Source of the DNA: Thiobacillus sp. 0-1251
GTDB lineage: Bacteria > Pseudomonadota > Gammaproteobacteria > Burkholderiales > Thiobacillaceae
DNA: 64,000 nucleotides
Assembly: GCA_001899305.1 (NCBI GenBank)
Contig: MKWL01000018.1
Location: 186,001 to 250,000, forward strand
Direction: 5' to 3'
Made by a program: the position numbers and the translations under genes. Under the pieces are notes generated by a model. It was given only the letters and a program-made list of their open reading frames with translations, had not been told where the DNA came from and did no database searches. Shown piece by piece: positions 45,323 through 51,791 of this stretch. How positions within the stretch are numbered: the stretch's first letter is position 1; each line of letters starts with the position of its first letter.

Positions 45323-45613
45323 TTACTTCTTGCCACCGCACTTGCCCTCGCCGCATTTCCCGTCCTTGGCCTTGGTCTCCTTCGCCCCCCCACATTTGCC
45401 TTCACCGCATTTTCCATCCTTGGCTTTGGTGTCTTTCTTGGCGCCGCATTTTCCTTCGCCACACTTGCCGTCCTGGGCCTTGTCGGCGGCGGCGATCATA
45501 TAGCCTTGCGGCAGCGCGCTCAGGGCAAACGGGTTGCCGGCAGCGTGGGCGATGCCGGCTGCGCCGATGACGGCGGTCAATGCGAGGGTGAGGCTGGTCT
45601 TGCTTGCTTTCAT
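45323..45613 (-). CDS. EGKCG-type RiPP metallophore precursor, copy 2 (six motifs)
   Basis: A 96-residue precursor with signal peptide (LTLALTAVIGAAGIAHA) and leader block GNPFALSALPQGYMIAAAD. The core holds three 18-residue repeats, each DGKCG followed by EGKCG, so six xGKCG motifs at residues 48-93. The second residue set is lysine-rich. The start at 45613 follows TAGGAGAACCATC. It is in one unit with the intact sigma and anti-sigma genes, and is followed by DoxX. HvfB/HvfC encoded downstream would modify it in trans or on a read-through transcript. Confidence 0.88.
   Translation of the reverse strand: MKASKTSLTLALTAVIGAAGIAHAAGNPFALSALPQGYMIAAADKAQDGKCGEGKCGAKKDTKAKDGKCGEGKCGGAKETKAKDGKCGEGKCGGKK
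45335..45472. repeat. three tandem 54-base repeats encoding the metallophore core
   Basis: The core of precursor copy 2 is built from three units of about 54 bases (18 codons: K-A-K-D-G-K-C-G-E-G-K-C-G and linker). Codon differences between units show the array is not brand new, but its unit structure allows easy growth or loss of metal-binding motifs. Confidence 0.75.
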
Positions 45614-45699
45614 GATGGTTCTCCTAAAGTTTCAGTGGGTTGTTTGCCCGTGCAGCCGGTGAAAAAATGGCTGTGGTGCATTGATGGCGATGTTCCCGA

Positions 45700-45975
45700 T
45701 CAGGCGGATGGCTTGCTGCGATGACTTTGCTGTTCGGCAAGCGCCTGGCTGATGCGCTCACGCGCCTCGGCAGACAGCGCGTGATCCGCGACTTCGGTTT
45801 CGGCACGCTGGTCTGACTGACGCAGCAAGCGCCGCATCAGTGCAATCTGCCGTTCGAAACGTCGGCAGTTGCCGCACATCCACAAATGGAAGCGCAGCCC
45901 CCAGCGTTCGCGAAAACTCAAGGCTCGGTCCTGGCCATGCGAGACCAGATGGCTCGCGTCTTTGCATGTCAACAT
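45700..45975 (-). CDS. zinc-finger anti-sigma factor, copy 2
   Basis: A 91-residue soluble anti-sigma factor: MLTCKDASHLVSHGQDRALS and LRFHLWMCGNCRRFERQIAL show the zf-HC2 residues (H-x3-C-x2-C). It begins 4 bases after the sigma-factor stop. It should hold the adjacent sigma factor inactive and release it on a metal or thiol signal, through its cysteines. The C-terminal helix (SAEARERISQALAEQQ) is longer than in copy 1. Confidence 0.85.
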   Translation of the reverse strand: MLTCKDASHLVSHGQDRALSFRERWGLRFHLWMCGNCRRFERQIALMRRLLRQSDQRAETEVADHALSAEARERISQALAEQQSHRSKPSA

Positions 45976-45979
45976 CGCT

Positions 45980-46567
45980 TTAGTTCCGGGCGCGCCCGGC
46001 TCCGTTCTGGTCGAGACACTGCCGGAGCCCCATGCGGGCCCGATACAGCATCGTCCACACGTTCGTCGGCGAGATTTCCATTTCCTGACAGATGGTTTCG
46101 GTGGATTCCTCCATCACCTCGCGCATCATGAACAATCGTCCCAGGCGATTGGGAAGCGCATCGAGGCAGCGCTGCAGGATGGCGATGAGCTGACTGCGTT
46201 CCAGGGAATCTTCGGGGTTGCCCCAGTCGGAAACTTTTTCGCGCCAGCTGCCCTTGCTGTCGAAGAAATCTTCTTCGGCAAACAATTCGTCGTCGGCTGA
46301 CACGAGATCGGGCGACTCCAGGGGCGCTTCGCGTGCTTCGCGCCGGAACAGATCCATGATCTTGTGCTTGAGGATGCCGATCAGCCAGGTGCGGACCGAG
46401 GCGCCGCCGTTGAAGCGTGCGCGGGCCTGCAGGGCGGAGACCAGGGTGTCCTGCACCACTTCCTCGGCTTTCTGGGCGTCGCGCAGGCGCAGTAGCGCAA
46501 AGCGGTACAACGCACTACCGTGGTGGTCGAGCCAGGTTTCCGGGTCTTCCATGTTGGGGTCGTTCAA
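45980..46567 (-). CDS. ECF-type RNA polymerase sigma factor
   Basis: A 195-residue sigma factor. Region 2 is seen in RFALLRLRDAQKAEEVVQDTLVSA and FNGGASVRTWLIGILKHKIM, and region 4 in DALPNRLGRLFMMREVMEES and SPTNVWTMLYRARMGLRQCL. The two are separated by an acidic linker of about 50 residues. It heads the metallophore unit and is followed at once by its anti-sigma factor. By analogy with gig/buf-type loci it may respond to copper or other soft metals; the sequence itself does not show the signal. Confidence 0.92.
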   Translation of the reverse strand: MNDPNMEDPETWLDHHGSALYRFALLRLRDAQKAEEVVQDTLVSALQARARFNGGASVRTWLIGILKHKIMDLFRREAREAPLESPDLVSADDELFAEEDFFDSKGSWREKVSDWGNPEDSLERSQLIAILQRCLDALPNRLGRLFMMREVMEESTETICQEMEISPTNVWTMLYRARMGLRQCLDQNGAGRARN

Positions 46568-46618
46568 TGCCGTCTCCTGATTGTTATTGATGCAGTAAAT
46601 AATTGTTGTGCTAAATAA

Positions 46619-46634
46619 TGAACCATTCGGTACA
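46619..46634. promoter_or_regulatory. TetR-type 16-bp palindrome, site A
   Basis: TGAACCATTCGGTACA, one of three related palindromes in this area (see 47294-47309 and 47941-47956). It lies in the gap between the sigma gene (minus) and the DUF302 gene (plus), 52 bases upstream of the sigma start and about 145 bases upstream of the DUF302 start. Confidence 0.65.
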
Positions 46635-46778
46635 TAATACAGGTCGGCGTTGTCCTTTTTTCCTTACAACCCTCCACACCTTTTTCTGGAGTGCCCGTAT
46701 TTGAAATTTTCGGGATGGGCTTGTCAGGAACCCGCGCCTGAGTCGACTAACCAGTCTTTCAATACAGAGGAGAAAAGC

Positions 46779-47231
46779 ATGTCACGTCTTGCCACGATTG
46801 CACTTTCGATGGCCTTGCTGGTTCCGCCTGCCTACGCCATGGACGGCATGATCGTCCTCCCCAGCGCGCATTCGACCCCCGCCACGATGGACCGGCTCGA
46901 GGCGGCCGCCAAGGCGCGCGATCTGAAAGTTTTCGCGCGCATCGATCATGCCGCAGGGGCACGCAGCATCGGCCAGACGCTGCGGCCGACCGAACTGCTG
47001 ATTTTCGGCCACCCCAAGGGCGGCACGCCGCTGCTGCAGTGTGCGCAGAGTTACGGCCTCGAGCTGCCGTTGCGGGTGCTGGCCTGGGAGGACGCACAGG
47101 GCAAGAGCTGGCTGGGTTACAAGGATCCGGCCAGTTACGCGATGCGTCCGGCCGGTCCCGAATGCGAGGTCGCTTTCAAGAAACTGATGGGCGGCTTGGA
47201 CACGCTGGTCCGGGAGGCGGCGAGCCAGTAG
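46779..47231 (+). CDS. secreted DUF302-family protein
   Basis: A 150-residue protein with a signal peptide (ATIALSMALLVPPAYA). The rest is a DUF302 domain: TMDRLEAAAKARDLKVFARI, DHAAGARSIGQTLRPTELLI, FGHPKGGTPLLQCAQSYGLE, LPLRVLAWEDAQGKSWLGY. The family is often linked to heme or metal stress, but its function is not settled. The ATG at 46779 follows GAGGAGAAAAGC. It precedes the TetR gene and one of the shared palindromes stands about 145 bases upstream. Confidence 0.82.
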   Translation: MSRLATIALSMALLVPPAYAMDGMIVLPSAHSTPATMDRLEAAAKARDLKVFARIDHAAGARSIGQTLRPTELLIFGHPKGGTPLLQCAQSYGLELPLRVLAWEDAQGKSWLGYKDPASYAMRPAGPECEVAFKKLMGGLDTLVREAASQ

Positions 47232-47293
47232 GGCTCGACTCTGGCATCACTTCAATGCGGCATCGGGGCGCGGGTCCGATGGGTTTGACAATG

Positions 47294-47309
47294 TGTACCG
47301 ATTGGTTCA
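47294..47309. promoter_or_regulatory. TetR-type 16-bp palindrome, site B
   Basis: TGTACCGATTGGTTCA; its reverse complement TGAACCAATCGGTACA differs from site A at one base. It ends 11 bases before the tetR start codon, the expected position for autorepression. Confidence 0.68.
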
Positions 47310-47319
47310 TAAACAGGCC

Positions 47320-47913
47320 ATGAACGCATCACCCGGCCGCCCCCTCGAATTCGATCCTGACGCCGCATTGGACGCGGCGATGCAGGTTTTCTGGCGCAAC
47401 GGCTATGAAAACACCTCGATGCAGGATCTGCTCGAAGTCATGCAGATATCCAAGAGCAGCCTTTACCAGGCGTTCGGCGGCAAGCAGGCTCTGTTCGAGC
47501 GCTGCATGACGCACTATGGGGACGAGATGATCGGGAGCTTGCGCGAGGCATTGCAGGCCTCGCCCAGCGGACTGGGTTTTATCCGGCAATTCCTGGAGAG
47601 CGTGCTGGACGAGGCGCGTGGGGTGTGCGAGGCGCGGGGTTGTCTGGTGTTGAATACCGCCAACGAATTCGCCCGCCGCAATCCGCAGATTGCCAAAGCG
47701 GTGTCGCAGGGGTTGAACCGCTTTCATGAAGTGCTGCTGGCTGCAGTCGAGCGCGCCCAGCAGGAGGGCGAGATCCCCCCCGAGCGCAATGCGTCCATGC
47801 TGGCCACGTATCTGGTCAGCAGTATGAGCGGCCTCAAGACCCTGAGCAAGGCCGGGGTCGGCGAGGATACCCTGCGCGGGATCATCGGGCTGACTTTGAA
47901 GGCTTTGCAGTAA
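47320..47913 (+). CDS. TetR-family transcriptional regulator of the AhpD/TusA cluster
   Basis: A 197-residue TetR regulator: PDAALDAAMQVFWRNGYENT and LLEVMQISKSSLYQAFGGKQALFERC are the DNA-binding domain. CEARGCLVLNTANEFA holds two cysteines (ARGVCEARGC) in the ligand domain, a pattern found in several thiol-reactive TetR proteins. The start at 47320 follows a 16-bp palindrome that recurs at two other promoters, so it very probably regulates itself, the downstream AhpD-like gene, and the sigma/DUF302 gap. Confidence 0.88.
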   Translation: MNASPGRPLEFDPDAALDAAMQVFWRNGYENTSMQDLLEVMQISKSSLYQAFGGKQALFERCMTHYGDEMIGSLREALQASPSGLGFIRQFLESVLDEARGVCEARGCLVLNTANEFARRNPQIAKAVSQGLNRFHEVLLAAVERAQQEGEIPPERNASMLATYLVSSMSGLKTLSKAGVGEDTLRGIIGLTLKALQ

Positions 47914-47940
47914 GGATTCGATTATTTGTTCGACCAATAA

Positions 47941-47956
47941 TGGACCATCCGGTCCA
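47941..47956. promoter_or_regulatory. TetR-type 16-bp palindrome, site C
   Basis: TGGACCATCCGGTCCA, with perfect 6-base arms TGGACC and GGTCCA around ATCC. It lies 17 bases upstream of the AhpD-like start codon. It matches sites A and B at 13 of 16 positions or better. Confidence 0.68.
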
Positions 47957-47973
47957 CTAACCAAGGAGTCATG

Positions 47974-48543
47974 ATGCAAGCGGAATATAAATTGTCCCTC
48001 CCGCCCCTTACCGAAGCCAGTGCCGACACCATCGCCGCTGACCGGATGCGCGCTGCGCAGGCCGGTTTCGGCTTCGTACCCAACATGTATGGCGTGATGG
48101 CCAACTCGCCCGGCTTGCTCGATACCTATGTGCATGGCTATACACGATTCCGTGAGCTGTCCGGCTTCACGCCGACGGAGCAGGAAGTGGTATTGCTGGC
48201 GGTCAGCCGCGAAAACGGCTGCACCTATTGTGTCGCCGCACACAGTTTTATTGCCGACAAGATGTCCGGTGTTCCCGAAGCCGTCACCAATGCCATTCGC
48301 GATGGCCAGCCGATCCCGGATGCCAGGCTGGCGGCTCTGCATGACTTCACCCGAATCATGGTGGTGAAGCGGGGCTTGCCCGACACCGCTGACGTGAACG
48401 CTTTTCTGGGCGCGGGTTACAGCGAACGCCAGATCCTGGAGATCGTGCTGGCGATTGCGGTGAAAACGCTGAGCAACTACGCCAACCACCTGTTCCATAC
48501 CCCGGTCGATGCCATCTTCGCCGGCCGGACATGGGCCGATTGA
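47974..48543 (+). CDS. AhpD/carboxymuconolactone decarboxylase-like peroxidase
   Basis: A 189-residue AhpD-like protein with RENGCTYCVAAHSFIAD, the CxxC-x3-H redox motif, and AALHDFTRIMVVKRG. I prefer the ATG at 47974 (5 bases after GGAG) over that at 47971. It is the first gene of the unit downstream of the TetR gene and carries palindrome site C in its promoter region. Likely reduces organic peroxides with a thiol partner, perhaps the peroxiredoxin-like protein next to it. Confidence 0.86.
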   Translation: MQAEYKLSLPPLTEASADTIAADRMRAAQAGFGFVPNMYGVMANSPGLLDTYVHGYTRFRELSGFTPTEQEVVLLAVSRENGCTYCVAAHSFIADKMSGVPEAVTNAIRDGQPIPDARLAALHDFTRIMVVKRGLPDTADVNAFLGAGYSERQILEIVLAIAVKTLSNYANHLFHTPVDAIFAGRTWAD

Positions 48544-48594
48544 TTCCCCATGGCCCTGCAAGCCACCTTACAAGGACTATCCCGGAGCGCAGTG

Positions 48595-49140
48595 ATGAAG
48601 AAAAGAGTGGGCGACAAGGTGAGCAACATAAGGCTGACCGCACTGGATGGATCGGTCTTTGATCTGTCCAGCCTGAATGGCAGGCCGTTCATGCTGTCTT
48701 TTTTCCGGTTTGCCTCATGCCCGTTCTGTAATCTGCGCATGCATCAACTGGTGAGCCGGTTTAACGAATTAGGGGGTCAATTCACGGTGGTTGCGATATT
48801 CGACTCCCCGCTCGACAACCTGCGCGAACACGCCGATCGGCACCATTCGCCGTTCCCGGTTCTGGCAGACGAGCGGGGCGCTTACTACGCGCAATACGGA
48901 ATCGAGCGCTCGATCATCGGTGTTCTCAAAGGCATGATTTTCCGTATGCCCACAATGATGTACGCCATGTTCGGTAAGGGATATGTGCCAATCAAGATCA
49001 AAGGCAGCATGACCACGATGCCAGCCGATTTTCTGGTGGATGAGCAAGGCGTGATCCGACACACCTATTACGGAAAAGACGAGGGTGACCACTTGCCCTT
49101 CGATGAGGTTAAACAGTTTGCCGCGCGTTCCCGAGCTTAA
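48595..49140 (+). CDS. AhpC/TSA-type peroxiredoxin-like protein
   Basis: A 181-residue cytoplasmic thioredoxin-fold protein: KRVGDKVSNIRLTALDGSVF, FFRFASCPFCNLRMHQLVSR (CPFC redox site), and TMPADFLVDEQGVIRHTYYG. I chose the ATG at 48595, which follows CGGAGCGCAGTG; an earlier ATG at 48550 lacks a binding site. It sits between the AhpD-like gene and tusA in the TetR-linked cluster. Confidence 0.83.
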   Translation: MKKRVGDKVSNIRLTALDGSVFDLSSLNGRPFMLSFFRFASCPFCNLRMHQLVSRFNELGGQFTVVAIFDSPLDNLREHADRHHSPFPVLADERGAYYAQYGIERSIIGVLKGMIFRMPTMMYAMFGKGYVPIKIKGSMTTMPADFLVDEQGVIRHTYYGKDEGDHLPFDEVKQFAARSRA

Positions 49141-49204
49141 GGGGGGCTGCAACGCGCATTTCCGGCTACGCGCGTAAGAAATCAGCCGTTTTCAGGAGAA
49201 AGCC

Positions 49205-49432
49205 ATGAACTTCGATAAAGAGCTGGACGCACGCGGCCTCAACTGCCCGTTGCCGATATTGCGCACCAAAAAATCCCTGGGCGAACTGGAGAGCGGTCAG
49301 ATACTGAAGGTGAGTTCCACCGATCCCGGCTCGGTCAAAGACATGCAGGCGTTTGCCAAGCAGACCGGTAACGAACTGCTATCTACGGCTGAGAATGGTG
49401 ACGAATTCATTTTTCTGATGCGCAAGCATTGA
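49205..49432 (+). CDS. tusA: TusA-family sulfur carrier protein
   Basis: A 75-residue sulfurtransferase. ELDARGLNCPLPILRTKKSL carries the sulfur-binding Cys14 in the CPxP motif. TusA proteins carry persulfide sulfur for tRNA thiolation or, in sulfur oxidisers, deliver it to oxidation pathways. It is followed by dsrE2, and tusA-dsrE2 pairs are usual in sulfur oxidisers. The start follows AGGAGAAAGCC. Confidence 0.92.
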   Translation: MNFDKELDARGLNCPLPILRTKKSLGELESGQILKVSSTDPGSVKDMQAFAKQTGNELLSTAENGDEFIFLMRKH

Positions 49433-49465
49433 GTTGTCATCCACTCAAGGAATAGGAGAGACATC

Positions 49466-49975
49466 ATGGAAACCAAAAAAATGGCGCTCATCGCCACCAA
49501 AGGCACGCTTGATTGGGCGTATCCGCCCTTCATCCTGGCGTCAACAGCCGCGGCACTGGGCTACGAGGTGCAGATTTTCTTCACCTTCTATGGCCTGCAG
49601 TTGCTGAAAAAAGACCTGTCCGACCTCAAGGTCAGCCCGCTGGGCAACCCCGGCATGCCGATGAAAATGCCTTTCGGTCCCAAATGGTTCAAGGGACTCA
49701 ACTGGAATATCCCAAATGCGGTGCAGTCGTTGGTGCCGGGTTATGAAAGCATCGCCACGGGTTTGATGAAGCAGACGATCAAAAACTGCGGCGTGGCAAC
49801 GATTCCGGATTTGCGCGACCTGTGCATGGAGGCTGAGGTAAAAATGATTGCCTGCCAGATGACGGTGGAGCTGTTCGGCTTTGATCACAGCGAGTTTATC
49901 GGCGACATCGAGTACGGCGGCGCGGCGACATTCTTCGAGTTCGCGGGTGAAACGGATATCTGCCTGTTCATCTGA
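49466..49975 (+). CDS. DsrE2-like sulfurtransferase (DsrE/DsrF/DrsH family)
   Basis: A 169-residue protein: MALIATKGTLDWAYPPFILA, LGYEVQIFFTFYGLQLLKKD, MKMPFGPKWFKGLNWNIPNA, and AEVKMIACQMTVELFGFDHS with the conserved cysteine. These match DsrE2, a membrane-associated partner that passes sulfur to TusA in sulfur oxidisers. The gap to tusA is 33 bases. It is the last gene of the cluster. Confidence 0.88.
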   Translation: METKKMALIATKGTLDWAYPPFILASTAAALGYEVQIFFTFYGLQLLKKDLSDLKVSPLGNPGMPMKMPFGPKWFKGLNWNIPNAVQSLVPGYESIATGLMKQTIKNCGVATIPDLRDLCMEAEVKMIACQMTVELFGFDHSEFIGDIEYGGAATFFEFAGETDICLFI

Positions 49976-50131
49976 GTGATGCTTGCGAAGAGGCTGGCGC
50001 CAGTTTAACGGCCTCCGTTTCATTCAGCGCATCAATGGGTACGAGTTCAGATCATCGGCTCGATTGACACCGTCAGGACTCGCTGCCTGAATCGACCAAT
50101 CCGTATATCCATTCAGGAAAGCGAGCCAGCC

Positions 50132-50521
50132 ATGCGCATTGACCTGCATCAAAAGCCTCTCGACATTAGGCTCACTCGCTCCGCCGAAGCAACACTCGCT
50201 GCACGAGCAGGAACGTTAATTGCCGAGATGGAACTGATTTTTGGCTGCTTGATCCGCAAGCGGATCATTTTTCGCGAGTTGGGAGCGATAGGTGAGGCTG
50301 ACGCTACTCCTGCCAGTGACCGGCTGGCTGTTCGTTTCGTGGCGTTAATGAGCCGTGCCGCTTGTACTCTGACGGATAGCGGCCAGGAAAAGGGCGGTTT
50401 GATCAAGCCAACCCATGAGCCACTCGAGAACCCTGGTCGATATGTGCCGCGCTGGCTGATGATTGATTTCCGCAAAGGGCAATGGCACGGCGAGTTTGGC
50501 TATGCGCAGGCGGCGGCATGA
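50132..50521 (+). CDS. hypothetical protein upstream of a membrane thioredoxin
   Basis: A 129-residue protein without signal peptide or membrane segment. Visible parts are RAGTLIAEMELIFGCLIRKRIIF, RLAVRFVALMSRAACTL and RYVPRWLMIDFRKGQWHGEF. The ATG follows CAGGAAAGCGAGCCAGCC. Its stop overlaps the thioredoxin start as ATGA, so it is a real gene of a three-gene unit. No family recognised. Confidence 0.6.
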   Translation: MRIDLHQKPLDIRLTRSAEATLAARAGTLIAEMELIFGCLIRKRIIFRELGAIGEADATPASDRLAVRFVALMSRAACTLTDSGQEKGGLIKPTHEPLENPGRYVPRWLMIDFRKGQWHGEFGYAQAAA

Positions 50522-50943
50522 CGACAGTTGTCCTGTTTCTCATCGGAGGAGCTGCTACATTTCTGGTTCTGTTGCAGGGGTTGATGTGGCTGCAGGCGCG
50601 TCGTGCGCAAGGCCGCCCAGCACCGGACACCACTCTTGTCGACGGCAAGGCCGCCGCCGACCGGGTGCGGGTGTATTACTTTTACGCTACGCACTGTGGC
50701 CCCTGTCGATCCATGATGCCGCTGGTCGAGCGCCTGCGCGGCGATCACCGCAACCTCATCAAGCTTGATGTCTCCGAGTCACGTGAACTGGCGCGCAGCT
50801 TCGGCGTGGCAGCCACCCCAAGCTTCATCCAGGTTATTGACGGTGTTATCCGACGAGTCAAACTCGGCGGCCAGAGCGAAGTTCGGTTGCTTGCCATGCT
50901 GCATCCAAGTCCCGTGAGGAGAACGCTCCATGAACGATTTTGA
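50518..50943 (+). CDS. membrane-anchored thioredoxin-domain protein
   Basis: A 141-residue protein with one N-terminal membrane helix (VVLFLIGGAATFLVLLQGLM) and a thioredoxin domain with ATHCGPCRSMMPLVERLRGD (Cys60, Cys63) and ATPSFIQVIDG (cis-Pro). It is coupled at both ends to unknown genes (ATGA overlap upstream, 14-base overlap downstream). The domain should face the periplasm or cytoplasm depending on topology; the positive residues after the helix (QARRAQGR) favour a cytoplasmic domain. Confidence 0.82.
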   Translation: MTTVVLFLIGGAATFLVLLQGLMWLQARRAQGRPAPDTTLVDGKAAADRVRVYYFYATHCGPCRSMMPLVERLRGDHRNLIKLDVSESRELARSFGVAATPSFIQVIDGVIRRVKLGGQSEVRLLAMLHPSPVRRTLHERF

Positions 50944-51403
50944 AACCAAGTTGAACGGCACACTCTATGGGCTGATGCAGTGGTCGGACTGGGATCGCCT
51001 GGAATCCGCATTGCGGTCAGAAACCGATGCGCGCTGGTACATAAGCGCCGTCGGAGCGGAAGCGCCAGCCACCCCACTTGATCCTGCAGCGCTGCATGTG
51101 TTGCTCGACGGAATCAGCGTGTTGTTAAGAAATGACCACCAAGAGGATTATCTCGGCATCGTCTATGTTGATGATCTCGATGTCCCCAGCCTGATTAAAA
51201 TTTACGACCCCAATAATCTCGGAGCCGCATGCGGCAGCATCGGCTTCAAGGTGCCGCCTGGCTGGGTGCTGAGCCTGGATCGCCCCACGCCGATTACCAC
51301 CGTCTTCCCCTTGCCTGGCAACCGGCAGCGCTGGTGGGATGCCGTGCATCGACTTTTGCTAGGCGAAGCGTCACAGGAACAGTCCTCAATCACAGTCAAA
51401 TGA
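50930..51403 (+). CDS. hypothetical protein downstream of a membrane thioredoxin
   Basis: A 157-residue protein whose start lies inside the thioredoxin gene's end, after GAGGAGAACGCTCC. Parts include MNDFETKLNGTLYGLMQWSD, DYLGIVYVDDLDVPSLIKIY, GSIGFKVPPGWVLSLDRPTP and RQRWWDAVHRLLLGE. It looks soluble and compact. No family recognised; the unit with the thioredoxin may be a redox-linked accessory function near the conjugative element edge. Confidence 0.6.
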   Translation: MNDFETKLNGTLYGLMQWSDWDRLESALRSETDARWYISAVGAEAPATPLDPAALHVLLDGISVLLRNDHQEDYLGIVYVDDLDVPSLIKIYDPNNLGAACGSIGFKVPPGWVLSLDRPTPITTVFPLPGNRQRWWDAVHRLLLGEASQEQSSITVK

Positions 51404-51667
51404 GCCCGAGATAGCGACTGACATATACTTGGTCAGCGTCGATAGGTTTGATACCACGCTAAGGGGGTAGTCGCGAGGCCTATATACCCTAGGGGGGCCA
51501 CGGGCCAAGGCTGGAGTTCGCACGAATTACGCGCCGCGACTGACGTCTGGTCATGCTAGGAGTGAGGCCAAATTCGCGTTTGCAAGTGCGGCCATGCAAA
51601 GCGAATATTATGTACTGATGCAATACATCTCCATTGCACCTCATGGTGCAGGAAGGGGGTGTTTGCT
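51404..51667. other. non-coding region at the probable edge of the conjugative element
   Basis: About 265 bases without a gene. It contains short G-runs, the palindrome CCCTAGGG at about 51488-51495, an imperfect inverted repeat ATGTA-N9-TACAT at 51610-51628, and a hairpin TGCACC-TCAT-GGTGCA at 51635-51650. The location right before the recombinase gene makes it a candidate for the attachment site, but I see no tRNA 3' end and no direct repeat to prove it. Confidence 0.4.
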
Positions 51668-51730
51668 ATGTATGTAGGTAGCTTGTACGGATTGGCGATC
51701 TTCATGATCGCGGTCTGGATCTTTGGGTAA
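51668..51730 (+). CDS. 20-residue membrane microprotein (predicted)
   Basis: ATG at 51668 behind AGGAAGGGGG, reading MYVGSLYGLAIFMIAVWIFG to the TAA at 51728-51730. Almost every residue is hydrophobic and the length fits one membrane helix. A perfect 6-base hairpin (51635-51650) stands just upstream of the ribosome binding site and a terminator-like hairpin (51741-51765) just downstream, so the tiny frame is neatly enclosed as its own unit. No family recognised, and it is too short for homology. Confidence 0.45.
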   Translation: MYVGSLYGLAIFMIAVWIFG

Positions 51731-51740
51731 GCGGTAGTAC

Positions 51741-51765
51741 CCGGGCGGAGGTCATCCCCGCCCGG
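51741..51765. terminator. GC-rich hairpin after the microprotein frame
   Basis: CCGGGCGG and CCGCCCGG form an 8-base perfect stem with a 9-base loop, 10 bases after the microprotein stop and before the recombinase gene. TTGAGACA follows instead of a T-run, so termination efficiency is uncertain. Confidence 0.5.
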
Positions 51766-51791
51766 TTGAGACACTGAGACCATGAGACTTG

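Noticed and set aside
45335..45472. CRISPR-like short tandem repeats
   Set aside because: The 54-base repeats are in frame inside a coding gene, have no unique spacers, and encode the EGKCG core.
45692..45697. GGGAAC as an ECF -35 element before precursor copy 2
   Set aside because: No matching -10 element is found at 16-17 bases, in contrast to the site before copy 1.
51606..51633. Possible dif-like XerCD site near the recombinase
   Set aside because: TTATGT matches one half-site, but the other arm and the 6-base centre do not fit a dif consensus, so I list the repeats only as part of the region.
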